The position numbers and the translations under genes were made by a program. Of a DNA stretch of 64,000 nt, positions 24,766 to 36,692 are shown piece after piece. The stretch lies in assembly GCA_028829895.1 (NCBI GenBank), contig CM054183.1, forward strand, positions 21,251,975 through 21,315,974. The letters are read 5' to 3'. Positions within the stretch are counted from its first letter, which is position 1; each line of letters starts with the position of its first letter. The DNA comes from Sinotaia quadrata. Taxonomy: Eukaryota > Mollusca > Gastropoda > Architaenioglossa > Viviparidae. Under the pieces are notes generated by a model. That model searched no databases. It saw only the letters and a program-made list of their open reading frames with translations, and was not told where the DNA came from.

Positions 24766-24795
24766 ATGTGTGTGCATGTGTGTGCATGTGTGTGC
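24712..24795. repeat. (GT)n microsatellite
   Basis: A pure GT run followed by GCATGTGTGT interruptions. The His/Thr-rich and Cys/Val-rich frames across it are not genes. Confidence 0.98.
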
Positions 24796-26226
24796 ATATG
24801 TTGAGGTGGACGGGGTATGTTTATTATGTAGATTTGTCATGCATGCTGTCCGTGCTTAAGGTAAAGAGGATGGTGGGGAAATGGCACATGGACCACTTTG
24901 GCTGATAACGTCGTGAACAGATTCTTGATCCTACACGGTGTTAAAACCAACAATTAACAGAACACAGAAAATACACACATTGCAAAATTTATTGGTGTTG
25001 AGATGATGTGATAAGAATTTAACAACAAGATGAATTTATATGGAAATCACATTGACAAAAAAAATAAAATAAGAAAAGATTTTAAGACACTGGGTGCAGT
25101 CCAATTAATTCTACACACAGATAATAACTTTTTCCTATGTACAAATGTTATGGTTCTTTCATACCTATGTTGATTAACAGTCCATGGCACTTCTGCAATT
25201 TGTTGTGAAACTCAAGGACTATTCCTGTATTCACGTTTTACACTACCCTCAGCTGAAAAGAAATAATTGATTAATTGAATTTAAAATATTGCACATTCGC
25301 TTTTCTAATAAAATAAAATTTAAATCTTTTCCTTCACAGTTTTGACTCAACACAAAATGGAAAAAAAAAAAAATTCCCTTTAACCAAATTCTTCTGACTG
25401 TCTAAATTTCACAAGACGATTCCATAGTCCACGGATATAGACAAAAATTCCTCACTTAAGGTTTGCTGGGATAGAATTAAAATTTTGCATTTGACTCCCG
25501 ATTTTACCCTCCGTCAAATGACAGGCTAAACTCTCCTCCATTTGAGTCACAGAGGAGATAATGGGTTTTGTCTCCTGTTTACTCGTGTGAACCACAGACT
25601 TGTCGTCTTCCCTGTTCAGAATGTTGTTTTCATCTTATGATCTTGTGCACACTGTAGCTTAGCAGTCCGCATGGCGACGTACCACATTCTGGCTATTGTT
25701 GGTTTCACGTTTATCTCACACTTGTCAATTATACAGCTGATACTGAAACGTTAACCCTTCCATCCCTATCTACACCTACGCGCGGGAGTAACGGTATTAA
25801 TCTTCACTACTGCAGGGCGACTGTTTTGTAAGAATTCGAAAATACTTACTTAATTTATGCGGAGCGTTTCCGGTCTAGGCCGATTTCACGCTATCGAAAA
25901 TGCAGCTTCCTATTTTAAATTCTACGTTTCTGCCTAATATATTCGTATGTATGGACATAATTGAAGAACACATGTTTTCTGGAATGCATTGGACTAACCC
26001 GTGTGTCTCTCTGCAGAAAGATTCATCTTAAAAGTGGAAATTCATTCGCCAGCGTAACAAGTAATAAAATCTAGTCTGATTTTACATCACTTGTTTTAAT
26101 TGTGATATAATGACGTCACTAAACTATTACACGCTCATAAAAATTCGTGTTTTGTGGGTCTAGGAGAGTTCACTGTTACTAAGCCAGAACATGGGCGTTC
26201 AACTCCTGTTGGTATTTTATAATGGC

Positions 26227-26227
<1 letters not shown>

Positions 26228-26282
<55 letters not shown>
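26228..26282. repeat. (GT)n microsatellite
   Basis: A pure GT run of about 26 units. Confidence 0.98.
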
Positions 26283-26283
<1 letters not shown>

Positions 26284-28907
26284 TATTTGTGGGTTTAACT
26301 TTGTGAGTGTATGTGTTTGTCGATGTCGGTGCATGTGTGTGTGATGTAGGTTTGTCACCACCACCCGCTTTCTAATGAAAGGAAGCGTGACTATTCAAAT
26401 TCACTCAGGCCCTGTAGAGGTGTTGTCACAGAGTCCACACGCTAAATCACCATGGATATTTGTCTGTCTTTTATTTTTATTTTGCATGCAGTGTTATGTT
26501 TACTGACATGCTTGCGTGCGAGATTGCATATGCAATGGTAAAGTGAGAACAGTACAAAAGAATACAACATAAAGAAAACAAGACATGCTGCACTCGCCCT
26601 TTCAAAACTGTGATAGACAAGTTAAAGTTTAGAAGATTATAATTTATGTTTATTAATCTACGGACTCTCTTTTGTGTGGCGGTTAATCAGTCACTGTGAA
26701 TCTTTCACAAACATACACTCTGGGGTGGGGAGATAACGATATATGATGAAAAAAGTAAATAAAATAACAAAACTTAATTCTTTAACAGAACGGTTAATTC
26801 CCGCTAACAGTAGCAACACTAGCAGGACAAAATTATTTTTTAAATTGTCGGGCAAAAGTTCTGGAGCTATTGGATCCATAACAAACAAAAACTTAAATTT
26901 TTAGTTCACTGATTAAAGATGATGATTCAAGTTCTTAACACAACTTACATAACCATAATAAGTAAATAGTTTTAAGTTCCAAGTTCTCAATAAAGCCTAA
27001 GTAACTAAAGCTAACTTGCGTTCATGATAATTGAATGAAACAAACAATTTAGACTTGAGTATAATAATTATTTAGCTTACGCAAAAGCTTGAATTCGTGA
27101 CAATTGAGCAACTAATAAGTTCCAAGCTCAGAATAAAGCTTACCTAATCAAAGCTAACTTGAGTGCACTGAGGGGTTTAAGTTTAGTTTATTCACATAGG
27201 GTAAATCTGATGGAAAATGTAGGTCATGCAGAAGAATGATGAAAAGAATTGTCTCATGACACAAATCCTAGTGTTGAAGGATCAACTTGATCCATGAATT
27301 GACTGTCTGTAGGTTTTGTCTAGCTGTTTCCACTACCGCTATTCTAGACCATTTGATGTGTTTGGGATCCACAAAGTTGACATGCCTGCCTATAGATTAG
27401 ATCAGAACGGTTCCACAACCGTTATTCTGCAACGAGTTGATGTCGCGCTTTGCCCTGCAGTGGTTGTCATCGAAGCATGGAATTCCCCTCCATCAGTTCG
27501 TCTGCCTGGAAGCAATCACTCCACTCACGGACTAGGACTGCTTCAAAGCTTCTGGCTGTACCCGGGTAAGAGGTCCTGGCTGACTGCTCTACCCTCACCT
27601 ATCATGACCTGCCAAAATAGTCAGGACTACTTGATTCCAGCGAACTTCCACTGTGCTTAAGTTGCCCAGTTATTTTTGACGTAATTGACGGGCACTCAAA
27701 ATGGTGACGAAAGACGCAAAGAAAGGGTATCCTCCCCTTATCCCAAACTGTGTGTCTGTTTGTCTCTGTTTTCTCTCTCTTTTTATTCCTGATTCGAGCC
27801 CTAGAAAAATACTGCTGAGTTTCGCATTTTTCACACTTAACTCTCGTCTCTGAAAGTTTGTTTTGCTAGCACGCACTTTATTGCACGTAACACACGTGTC
27901 CTTGAAATTTCATGTTTCTTTCGCTAGCACGCACTTTATTGCACAAGAATTCCATTTCACTCCCTACATCTGAGGCACATAAGTTAGCTACCTCGAGTGC
28001 AACTTCAAGTACTAGTAATAAAATATACTGAATGAAATAAGTATTTATCATATTTATCAATATACCATGCTGAGTGGAATAGTCATTTAAACATGTCAAT
28101 CTTTTCTAATTAATCCTTTCACACTCAAATATCACATTAGTGAGATAAAACTGCACATATACAAAATGCAAAAATCTTGACTTTACATGCACACTTTAAC
28201 AGAATAAATTTTTTATTAATATGGGTTTTCAATCTCAAACTGCTATGTTGAAATGAATTTACGGTTGAGCTTTTAGACTAGTGTTGTTGTTTTTTTTTAA
28301 AATAAACATTGACCATAGTTATGCCGTGGTCAGGCGAACTTGACCGGACGATCGAAGTAATAATTAAAAAAAAAATTACTTGCGAGTCTACCTCCCCCCA
28401 CTCCCGACAAGGTTTTAACTATGTGAGTGAGTATATGTTTGTCCATGTGAGTGATTGTGTTTGCACGAGGGTTTAACTATGTACGTGTGTTTGCCTCTGT
28501 GAGTGTATGTGTATGTGTTTATGGATTTGTAATGTGAGTGTATGTGTATGTGTGCATGTTTATGGATTTGTATATGTGAGTGTATGTGTGTGTGTTTATG
28601 GATTTGTATATGTGAGTGTATGTGTGTGTGTTTATGGATTTGTAATGTGAGTGTATGTGTATGTGTGCATGTTTATGGATTTGTATATGTGAGTGTATGT
28701 GTGTAACGTACATGAATAGTTGTGCACTCTAACATTCTTTACACAAAATCCATCCATGCACTGCGCATACAGACTTACATAATGATGAAGATTACAGACA
28801 AATCGTTCGCTTCTTGTAGAATTCAACATTTTAGAATTTATTATTTTAATATGTTAGTAGATTCAGTGCCAATTTAGCCAGTACTGCTGGACAAAGTAGA
28901 ACCATTT

Positions 28908-29848
28908 CTATTTCTTTTTAAAATCATAAAAGCAAAATGATGATCCTCTCTTAAGACATCTACAGGTTTGTAAACCCTTCATGTACATTTCATCAGGTTT
29001 GTAGGTAACTCCGTTGTACACGCACACCTTGGGCTTTGTGGTTTGGGCATTGCCAAACATCGTTCCTCCACCTGACAGCAAAATATTACTTTTCAAATTA
29101 CATGTATTTTCAATCAAAGGTTTATAAAATCACTTCACCATTTAAAGCTATTGTAATACACTGTGTGTTCAATTCAGAAGATTTTAAAACCACTTACCAT
29201 TGAAAGCTAGTGTAATACATTGTGTGAATCTGTGTTTCATATATTGTTATGGTTGGGTTTATAAACGGGTGGGCGTCGACAATATGGGTTAAAGAATATT
29301 ACCCACATGCATACTCCTCGAAACAAAGAAGGTCAAGGATTATGCCTAATTTGTACTACCACTGTTTGCAATTCTAGATTTAAATAAGCTAATTGAGTTT
29401 GATTTTAATTTTAATTTTTCATCCATAAGCAAGAAATAGTTCAGATAATATACGTCCACGTAAGTGATTTTGCCCAGTCAGGTATGACAGCAAATAACGT
29501 CCACTTAAGTGATTTTGCCCAGTCAGGTATGACAGTAAATAACGTTGACTTATTCACTGAAAAGTAGTGGATATTTTCTGTGAACTCAATGCTCACTCTC
29601 TACTTCATTTAAATCATCAAGATGTTCTTGAATTTGCCATGTACGCAATGTTAGAACTGTGTGTTCTTGAGATTACACCCACGCACTAAAGACATCACGT
29701 GATGTGCGTCATTAACGTGATGAACGCCTCATTCACAAAACAGAATTCATTCCTGATTTCGCTGTTACATAAAAAATCAAGACTTACCTGTGAATGACAC
29801 CAGCACGAGGACAGCCATCAGGCAGGCAGCAAAGGTTATAGAATACAT
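28908..29848 (-). CDS. Secreted 4-Cys VWC-like peptide, copy 3 (two exons)
   Basis: Exon 1 is 29788-29848 and exon 2 is 28908-29071, with a 716-bp intron (GTAAG donor, TGCTGTCAG acceptor, phase 1), giving 74 residues. Signal peptide MYSITFAACLMAVLVLVSFT, then the common GGGTMFGNAQTT linker. The four residues before the first Cys are shortened relative to copies 1 and 2. Cysteines are at 37, 57, 59 and 67, with the same spacing as copies 1 and 2 (20, 2, 8). The VYNGVTYKPDEMYMKG segment is kept, but the C-terminal loop (LQTCRCLKRGSSFC) and the tail (FYDFKKK) are new. The gene looks intact. Confidence 0.85.
29453..29545. repeat. Intronic 45-bp repeat, 2 copies (unit 3)
   Basis: Contracted homologue of 721-905. 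Confidence 0.85.
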
Positions 29849-29903
29849 GTTGACGTAATACAGCCTCTGACGGATGTTACGCTATTCGGATGTTCTGTAC
29901 GAC

Positions 29904-29914
29904 AAATATGTAAG
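29904..29914 (-). promoter_or_regulatory. Weak TATA-like site upstream of copy 3
   Basis: Minus-strand CTTACATATTT, where copies 1 and 2 have CTTATATATTT. The one-base change could lower expression. Confidence 0.35.
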
Positions 29915-32900
29915 ACTGCTTTATACAACAACGTCAGTTCCTAGCGGTACGACAATAATTAATAGACTGCATTTTACAACAAAGTCAATTTCTAGCACAA
30001 TGAGGTGTCATTAATATGTCGATTAATATCTCACTGTGACAGTTATTACGTATAATGGTGGAAGTTATTAGAGGGAAGTGACAACAATATACATTTGTTC
30101 ATGGTCCATTATGTTTTCACCTTGTGGCAGAGTAAATTTGCCTGTCCCTATTTCTAGATTTAATTGTTATATAAATTGTTAAATTTTCAAAGTAACTCGA
30201 CCTTGGGCACTCCTTATGATAGTATATTTGTAGTGTCAGAGTTGGAGTAAACACTCTAGACTCTGCTAGAAATTGCAAACCAGTTCCAAATGGATGTGTA
30301 GTGTTTTTTTAACATCCAATGGTTAAGAGTAGAAGAACAAGACCAGCCAATGGGCTGAGATGAAACGTTTACGTGCTATAGAGAATTCTATTGTCTGATC
30401 ACTTGAATTTGGTGTGGCAAGAAATTGGGTCCTGAAAATCGGCCGTTAGTTTAATTGTGAGTTAAGTGACTGATTTCGTGCATTTTTAAATTGATATGTT
30501 ATACATGTGTTTTACATACAGATGTATATGTGAGTAGTCTATTATTTCTACAAATGATATGTTATTTTACTTGTATTTTACATACAGATGTATAATGTGA
30601 GTAGACTATTTTTTCTACCAATTATATGTTATTTTACTTGTGTTTTACATACAGATGTATAATGTGAGTAGACTATTATTTCTACGAATAATTGATCTAA
30701 GATGCTCGTATGCTAAACACTTAACATTGTTTCTCGTGAATCTGTTCATAAAACTACTATACTGTATTTATTATGCTACACGATTATGTCCAGCTAATAA
30801 ATACTGTTGCAGGAAAACTGTAAGTTGAAACTTGAACGTAAGAAAAGAATGGAATTTAACTTGAATAAATTGGAAACTTTGCATTTATTCCCTGTTTATA
30901 TATTTAGAGGATAATGCACCCTTTTCTTGTATGATTTGAATCTCTAGGTTTACACATTACAAACGGCTATTACCGTGGTAGATGCGCAAAATTACTTCTA
31001 TAGTGTGTAAGTGTAAAGAATACACCACACTCTATTGATATATGCTAGCAAAGTATGCTGACTACATCGAGCAGTTTCTGGAACAAGGAAATTACTGGAA
31101 ATTGCTATAATTGTTTCCTGCTTGAGGGAGCTAAATACGGCAAAGGGTGCTCCTAGGTTAGCCTTGGGAGAATAGCAGGAATAGCAGTGAATCAATTCTG
31201 CAACATAAGGAGTGAATCACATGACATTGATTGTAATAACTGAACAATAACTTGTGACTTTGTTACAAAATGTTTGCAAAAGGCTATTGATACAGTGTTT
31301 AAATCAGGTTTTGTACAAACTATTATTGCTTATGTATAATAACTCCATTTCTGTTCTCTGATAAGAACTATCATGTAACTTGTATGGAATTGTCAAATTG
31401 TTATTTTTTAATATAAAACTGTATAAAATAAAAATTATTCGAATGTGGTTTCATGTCATATCGATGTCAAATAATCTATTTTAAAGTATTTGTTATATGT
31501 ATATTGGATTGTTGATTTAATAAATTTATTGACCTTCATACATACATACATTGATAACCTTATGTCGGAGAAGAAAGTAGGTAGATATGGGCTCGCTAAA
31601 TATAGATTAAAGACGAATTTGTCATTTCTATACTAATTATCTACCTACAGAAATATAAGATTATCATCACTTGTAATTAGTTATGGACGATTAATTAATT
31701 AATAAAATAATAACTATTAACTAGATGGTGCTGGTATGACACATGTGTTTGAACGATTCTCGATTTTGTTTGCTTTTGCAACATGCAGCGTGGACATTTC
31801 CAAATTCAGTCTTGAAAACTTTCTCACAATTAAAGAACCACATACTTCTTTTTTCGTTTGACATATACTGTATTTGCATAAACTATCACGTTTCTATTAT
31901 TATCATGATTTAGCCATCAAACTTTTCTTGTATTTCCCTAATGATAATCGACTAAATTTAATCTTCCCAATTTTGAAAATAGTTTTAAATTATCCATCAT
32001 TTCAGTCTTCATTATGAAAATACTTTAAGTATTGAAGAAGTGTATTTTTCGTTTTCGTTATGAGAACTTTATATAATTGATGATGGTGGTAGTGGTGGAG
32101 GTGGAAGAGGTGGTGGCGGTGGTGGGTGGTTGTGATGGTCATGGTGGTGATGAGGTATTTTGTTATAAATCCTTGAACTTCTGGAATAACCTATAAATAA
32201 AACAACACTTGCAAGTACATGCACACAAACAATTCTCATTCTTATATATTTATATTTATTTGATACTCGCGTAAATATGTACCTACATATAAATAAATAT
32301 ATTTAGCTCTCACTTTAAAAGAACAGACAACGCGTCAGTCAAAGCCATAAATGGCCAACACAAAAATCACAGTACACATGGCAACACCACAATCACATAC
32401 GTGGCCATACAACAATCACACCACGTGGCTATACAACAATCACAACACACACTTTCGCACAATAATCCCACCAAACGTGGACAACATAACATTCACATCA
32501 CACTTGGCCAGCTAAACCAAGCACACCGCCCAAGGCCAACAGAACATTGTGAACACAACAATCACAACACAAATTGCCAACATAACAATCACAGAGCAAA
32601 TTACATGCATAACAGTCTAAGCACAAATGGCCAACAAAACAGTTAATTAAAATGACCAAAAAGATAATCTCAGCACAAATCGCCCACAGAACAATTACAT
32701 TAAAATGACCACAGTAGTCACAGCACAAATCACCCACAGAACAGTTATAGTAAAATTACATCAGTCACAGCACAAATCACCCACATAACAGTTACAGTAA
32801 AATTACATCAGTCACAGCATAAACCGCCCACAGAACAGTTATAGTAAAATTACATTAGACACAGCACAAATCATCCACAGAACAGTTATAATAAAATTAC

Positions 32901-35900
32901 ATCAGTCACAACTCGAAAGTCCCAGCAGAATATTTAAAGTATAATGACCAACACAGCAGTCAGTGTGCAAATTGCCAACAGAACAGTTACAGTGAGATAA
33001 TTATAATTAACAAAACAATAACAGCACAAACGGCCAACAGAAATGTTTCACTAAAATGACTACATATCATAGCACAACTGTAAGAAGTAAATTATTACTT
33101 TTTTCAGTTTGTTACCTCCTCTTGATCGGAAATCAAATCCTCTCGTCCGCCTTTACAATGCTTTCTCTGTGGTTGGATGAAAAGCTTTCTTGTGAGCGCT
33201 GCTATACTTAAAGTCGTTAATTATCAGCTACAGCACCTTGATCATATTTATGACGTCATACCTATCTCATAAGACGTGCATGATGACGATAATGGTAAAC
33301 CGCAACAGCATATTAATAGACGATGATCATATCCGCTATCGCATACGTCACGAAAGCATCTGATAAACATTTTAATCATAACCGTTACATTGACGACTTA
33401 ATAAAATATATTGATGGGATTGTGGCGCGAGAGGTTAGAAATGAATGGGGTCAGTTAAATTAACATTAAAATTCCGATCATGGAAGACCACACGCCTCAA
33501 GACTCTTCAATATTTGTCAGGCATTGCGTAGAATTTGAACGAGGAATTACTACTTAATAAATGGCTAATGAGCCCCCAATCCCAACATGACACAAAGAGA
33601 CAATATTTCACAATTAAAAGATAAACAGAAATACGACTAGAGAAAGATTTAATTTTGATGGACAAAAGTAATAACGGTTTCAGGAAACTGAATTGCAAAA
33701 TACGAATGACTAAAATGCACTCTGGATGTTTAAGTTAGTGTTCAGTCCTCTTAGAGAAAGTCTTGGAGGCAGAGTTCTTTGAATACGCCTGTCTGTTGGC
33801 GAGCGTGTTAGCTGCAGACCGCGTGACGAAGTCCTGAACAGATTGTTGGTACCAGGATCGGAATTAAGAGCTGACGTAAGGTCTGTTGAAACCTGGTTCT
33901 TCCTGTCCCTTGATGTGGCACATAAATGTGACACAGTGTGCTTGGCACTCGGGGTGATGAATCTATATAACGAATAAACTCTTTTCCCGAAGTTCTGTTG
34001 GAAATAAATAAACGTTTAAAGAACAAAGTACCCGTCATTCGTACTAATAAAAACAACACAAGATAGTAGTGTAACAAGATAGTAGTGTAACAAGAAAAAA
34101 TAGAAAAGAAAAGATAACATCAGATAAATATACTGCCTTCACCAGAAATTATATAAGTTAGACTTCTCTGACCTTCCTCAGCATAGGACATTTGACCAGT
34201 TTTAGAGCTGGAAGAGTTCTCTTGCTTTTCTTTCTTTTTACTTCTTGTAGTGTAGACATTTCCAATGTTGGAAACTTTCGCACAACTGGAAAATGATGTA
34301 TTTCATCGCGAGTTTAATTGCATTGTATTCATCATACACACTCAGGAATGGTAGAGTGAGAACAGTACAAAACAATACAACATAAAGAAAACAAGACATG
34401 CTGCACTCGCCCTTTCAAAACAGTGATAGACAAGTTAAAGCTTTGAAGATTATAATTTATGTTTATTAATCTACGGACTCTCTTTTGTGTGGCGGTTAAT
34501 CAGTCACTGTGAATCTTTCAGAAACATACACTCTGGGATGGGGAGATAACGATATATAATGAAAAAAGTAAATAAAATAACAAAACTAAATTCTTTAACA
34601 GAGCGGTTAATTCCCGCTAACAGTAGCTACACTAGCAGGACAAAATTATTTTTTAAATTGTCGGCAAAAGTTCTGGAGCTATTGGCTCCATAACAAACAA
34701 TAACTTAAAGTTTTAGTTCACTGATTAAGGATGATGATTCAAGTTCTTAACACAACTTACATAACCAAAATAAGTAAATAGTTTTAAGTTCCAACTTCTC
34801 AATAAAGCCTAAGCAACTAAAGCTAACTTGAGTTCATGATAATTGAATGAAACAAACCATTTAGACTTGAGTATAATAATTATTTAGCTTACGCAAATCT
34901 TGAATTCGTGACAACTGAGCAACTAATAAGTTCCAATTTCAGAATAAAGCTTACCTAATCAAAGCTATCTTGAGTGCACTGAGGGGTTTAAGTTTAGTTT
35001 ATTCACATAGGGTAAATCTGATGGAAAATGTAGGTCATGAAGAAGAATGATGAAAACAATTGTCTCATGACACAAATCCTAGTGTTGAAGGATCAACTTG
35101 ATCCATGAATTGACTGTCTTTAGGTTTTGTCTAGCTGTTTCCACTACCGCTATTCTAGACGATTTGATGTGTTTGGGATCCACAAGGTTGACATGCCTGC
35201 CTATAGATTAGGTCAGAACGGTTCCACAACCGTTATTCTGCAACGAGATGATGTCGCGCTTTGCCCTGCAGTGGTTGTCATCGTAGCATGGTATTCCCCT
35301 GCATCAGTTCGTCTGCCTGGATGCAAATACTCCACTCACGGAATAGGACTGCTTCAAGGCTTCTGGCTGTCCCCGGGTAAGAGGTCCTGGCTGACTGCTC
35401 TACCCTCACACTATAATGACCTGCCAAAATAGTCAGGACTACTTGATTCCAGCGAACTTCCACTGTACTTAAGTTGCCCTGTTAGTTTTCCATCGTAATT
35501 GACGGGCACTCAAAATGACGACGAAAGACGCAAAGAAAGAGTCTCCTCCCCTTCTCCCAAACTGTGTGTCTCTGTTCTCTCTCTCTCTGTTTCTGTCTTT
35601 CTCTGTTTTCTCTCTCTTTTTATTCCTGATTCGAGCCCTAGAAAAATTCTGCTGAGTTTCGACTTTTTCACACTTAACTCTCGTCTCTGAAAGTTCATGA
35701 TTGTTTTGCTAGCACACACTTTATTGTACGTAACACACATGTCCTTGAAAGTTCATGTTTCTTTCGCTAGCACGCACTTTATTGCACAAGAATTTCATTT
35801 CACTCCCTACACCTCAGGCACATAAGTTAGCCAACTCGAGTGCAACTTCAAGTACTAGTAATTCAATATACTATACTGAATGAAATAAGTATTTATCATA

Positions 35901-36692
35901 TTTATCAATATACTATACTGAATGAAATAAGTATTTATCATATTTATCAATATACCATGCTGAGTGGAATAGGTATTTAAACATGTCAATCTTTTCTAAT
36001 TAATCCTTTCACACTCAAATATTACATTAGTGAGATAAAACTGCACACATATAAAATACAAAATTCTTGACTTTACGTGCACACTTTAACAGAATAAATT
36101 TTTTATTAATGTAGGTTTTCAATCTCGAACTGCTATGTTGAAATGAATTTACAGTTGAGCTTTTAGACTAGTGTTGTTGTATTTTTTAAAATAAACATTG
36201 ACCATAGTTATATCGTGGTCAGGCGACCTTGACCGGACGATCGAAGTAATAATATTATAAAAAAATTATTACTGGCGAGTCTACCCCCCCCCCCCCCCCC
36301 GACAAGATTTTAACTATGTGAGTGAGTATATGTTTGTCTATGTGAGTGATTGTGTTTGCACGAGGGTTTAACTATGTACGTGTGTTTGCCTCTGTGAGTG
36401 TATGTGTGTGTGTTTATGGATTTGTATATGTGAGTGTATGTGTATGTGTGCATGTTTATGGATTTGTTTATGTGAGTGTATGTGTGTAACGTACATGAGT
36501 AGTTGTGCACTCTAACATTCCTTTACACAAAATCCATCCATGCACTGCGCATACAGACTTACATAATGATGAAGATTACAGACAAATCGTTCGCTTCTTG
36601 TAGAATTGAACATTTTAGAATTTATTATTTTTAATAAGTTAGTAGATTCAGTGCCAATTCAGCCAGTACTCATGGACAAAGTAGAACCATTT

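Larger units (their letters stand above)
21781..26525. other. Spacer inserted in unit 2, repeat-rich, no gene
   Basis: The array sequence CATTGTATTCATCATACAC breaks here and the expected continuation (GGAATGGTAAAGTGAGAAC) reappears only at about 26526. The first 80 bp (TGAAAGATTTACACGAATTA and on) also follow unit 4 at 43108, so this junction is shared. The rest holds the tandem repeats listed separately. Between 24301 and 26225, apart from the GT run at 24710, I see no ORF with coding character; a possible AATAAA on the minus strand near 24988 and a TTTCTTTTCAG acceptor-like site near 25255 are too weak to call an exon. Confidence 0.75.
8058..28837. repeat. Tandem array unit 2, split by two insertions
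   Basis: Second unit. It carries peptide gene copy 2 and matches unit 1 up to 11032, resumes at 18760 after an LTR retrotransposon, matches again to about 21780, and the part equivalent to unit 1 from about 5588 onward appears at about 26526-28837 after a spacer of 4.7 kb. Removing both insertions gives about 8.3 kb. A block of about 115 bp at 18873-18995 is shared only with unit 4. No further gene is supported in the non-inserted parts. Confidence 0.85.
28838..36616. repeat. Tandem array unit 3 (about 7.8 kb)
   Basis: Complete, uninterrupted unit with the same order of parts as unit 1: peptide gene copy 3 (28908-29848), 67-bp repeats (30495-30690), GGT-rich run (32081-32155), minisatellite (32345-33060), conserved blocks at about 33690-34330 and 35120-35740, GT-rich repeats (36395-36485). 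It lacks the 115-bp block of units 2 and 4, as does unit 1. A run of about 18 C lies at 36284-36301. No other gene is supported. Confidence 0.9.

Noticed and set aside
24960..25760. Possible minus-strand terminal exon with AATAAA and acceptor site
   Set aside because: The reading frames are short and no upstream exon could be found.
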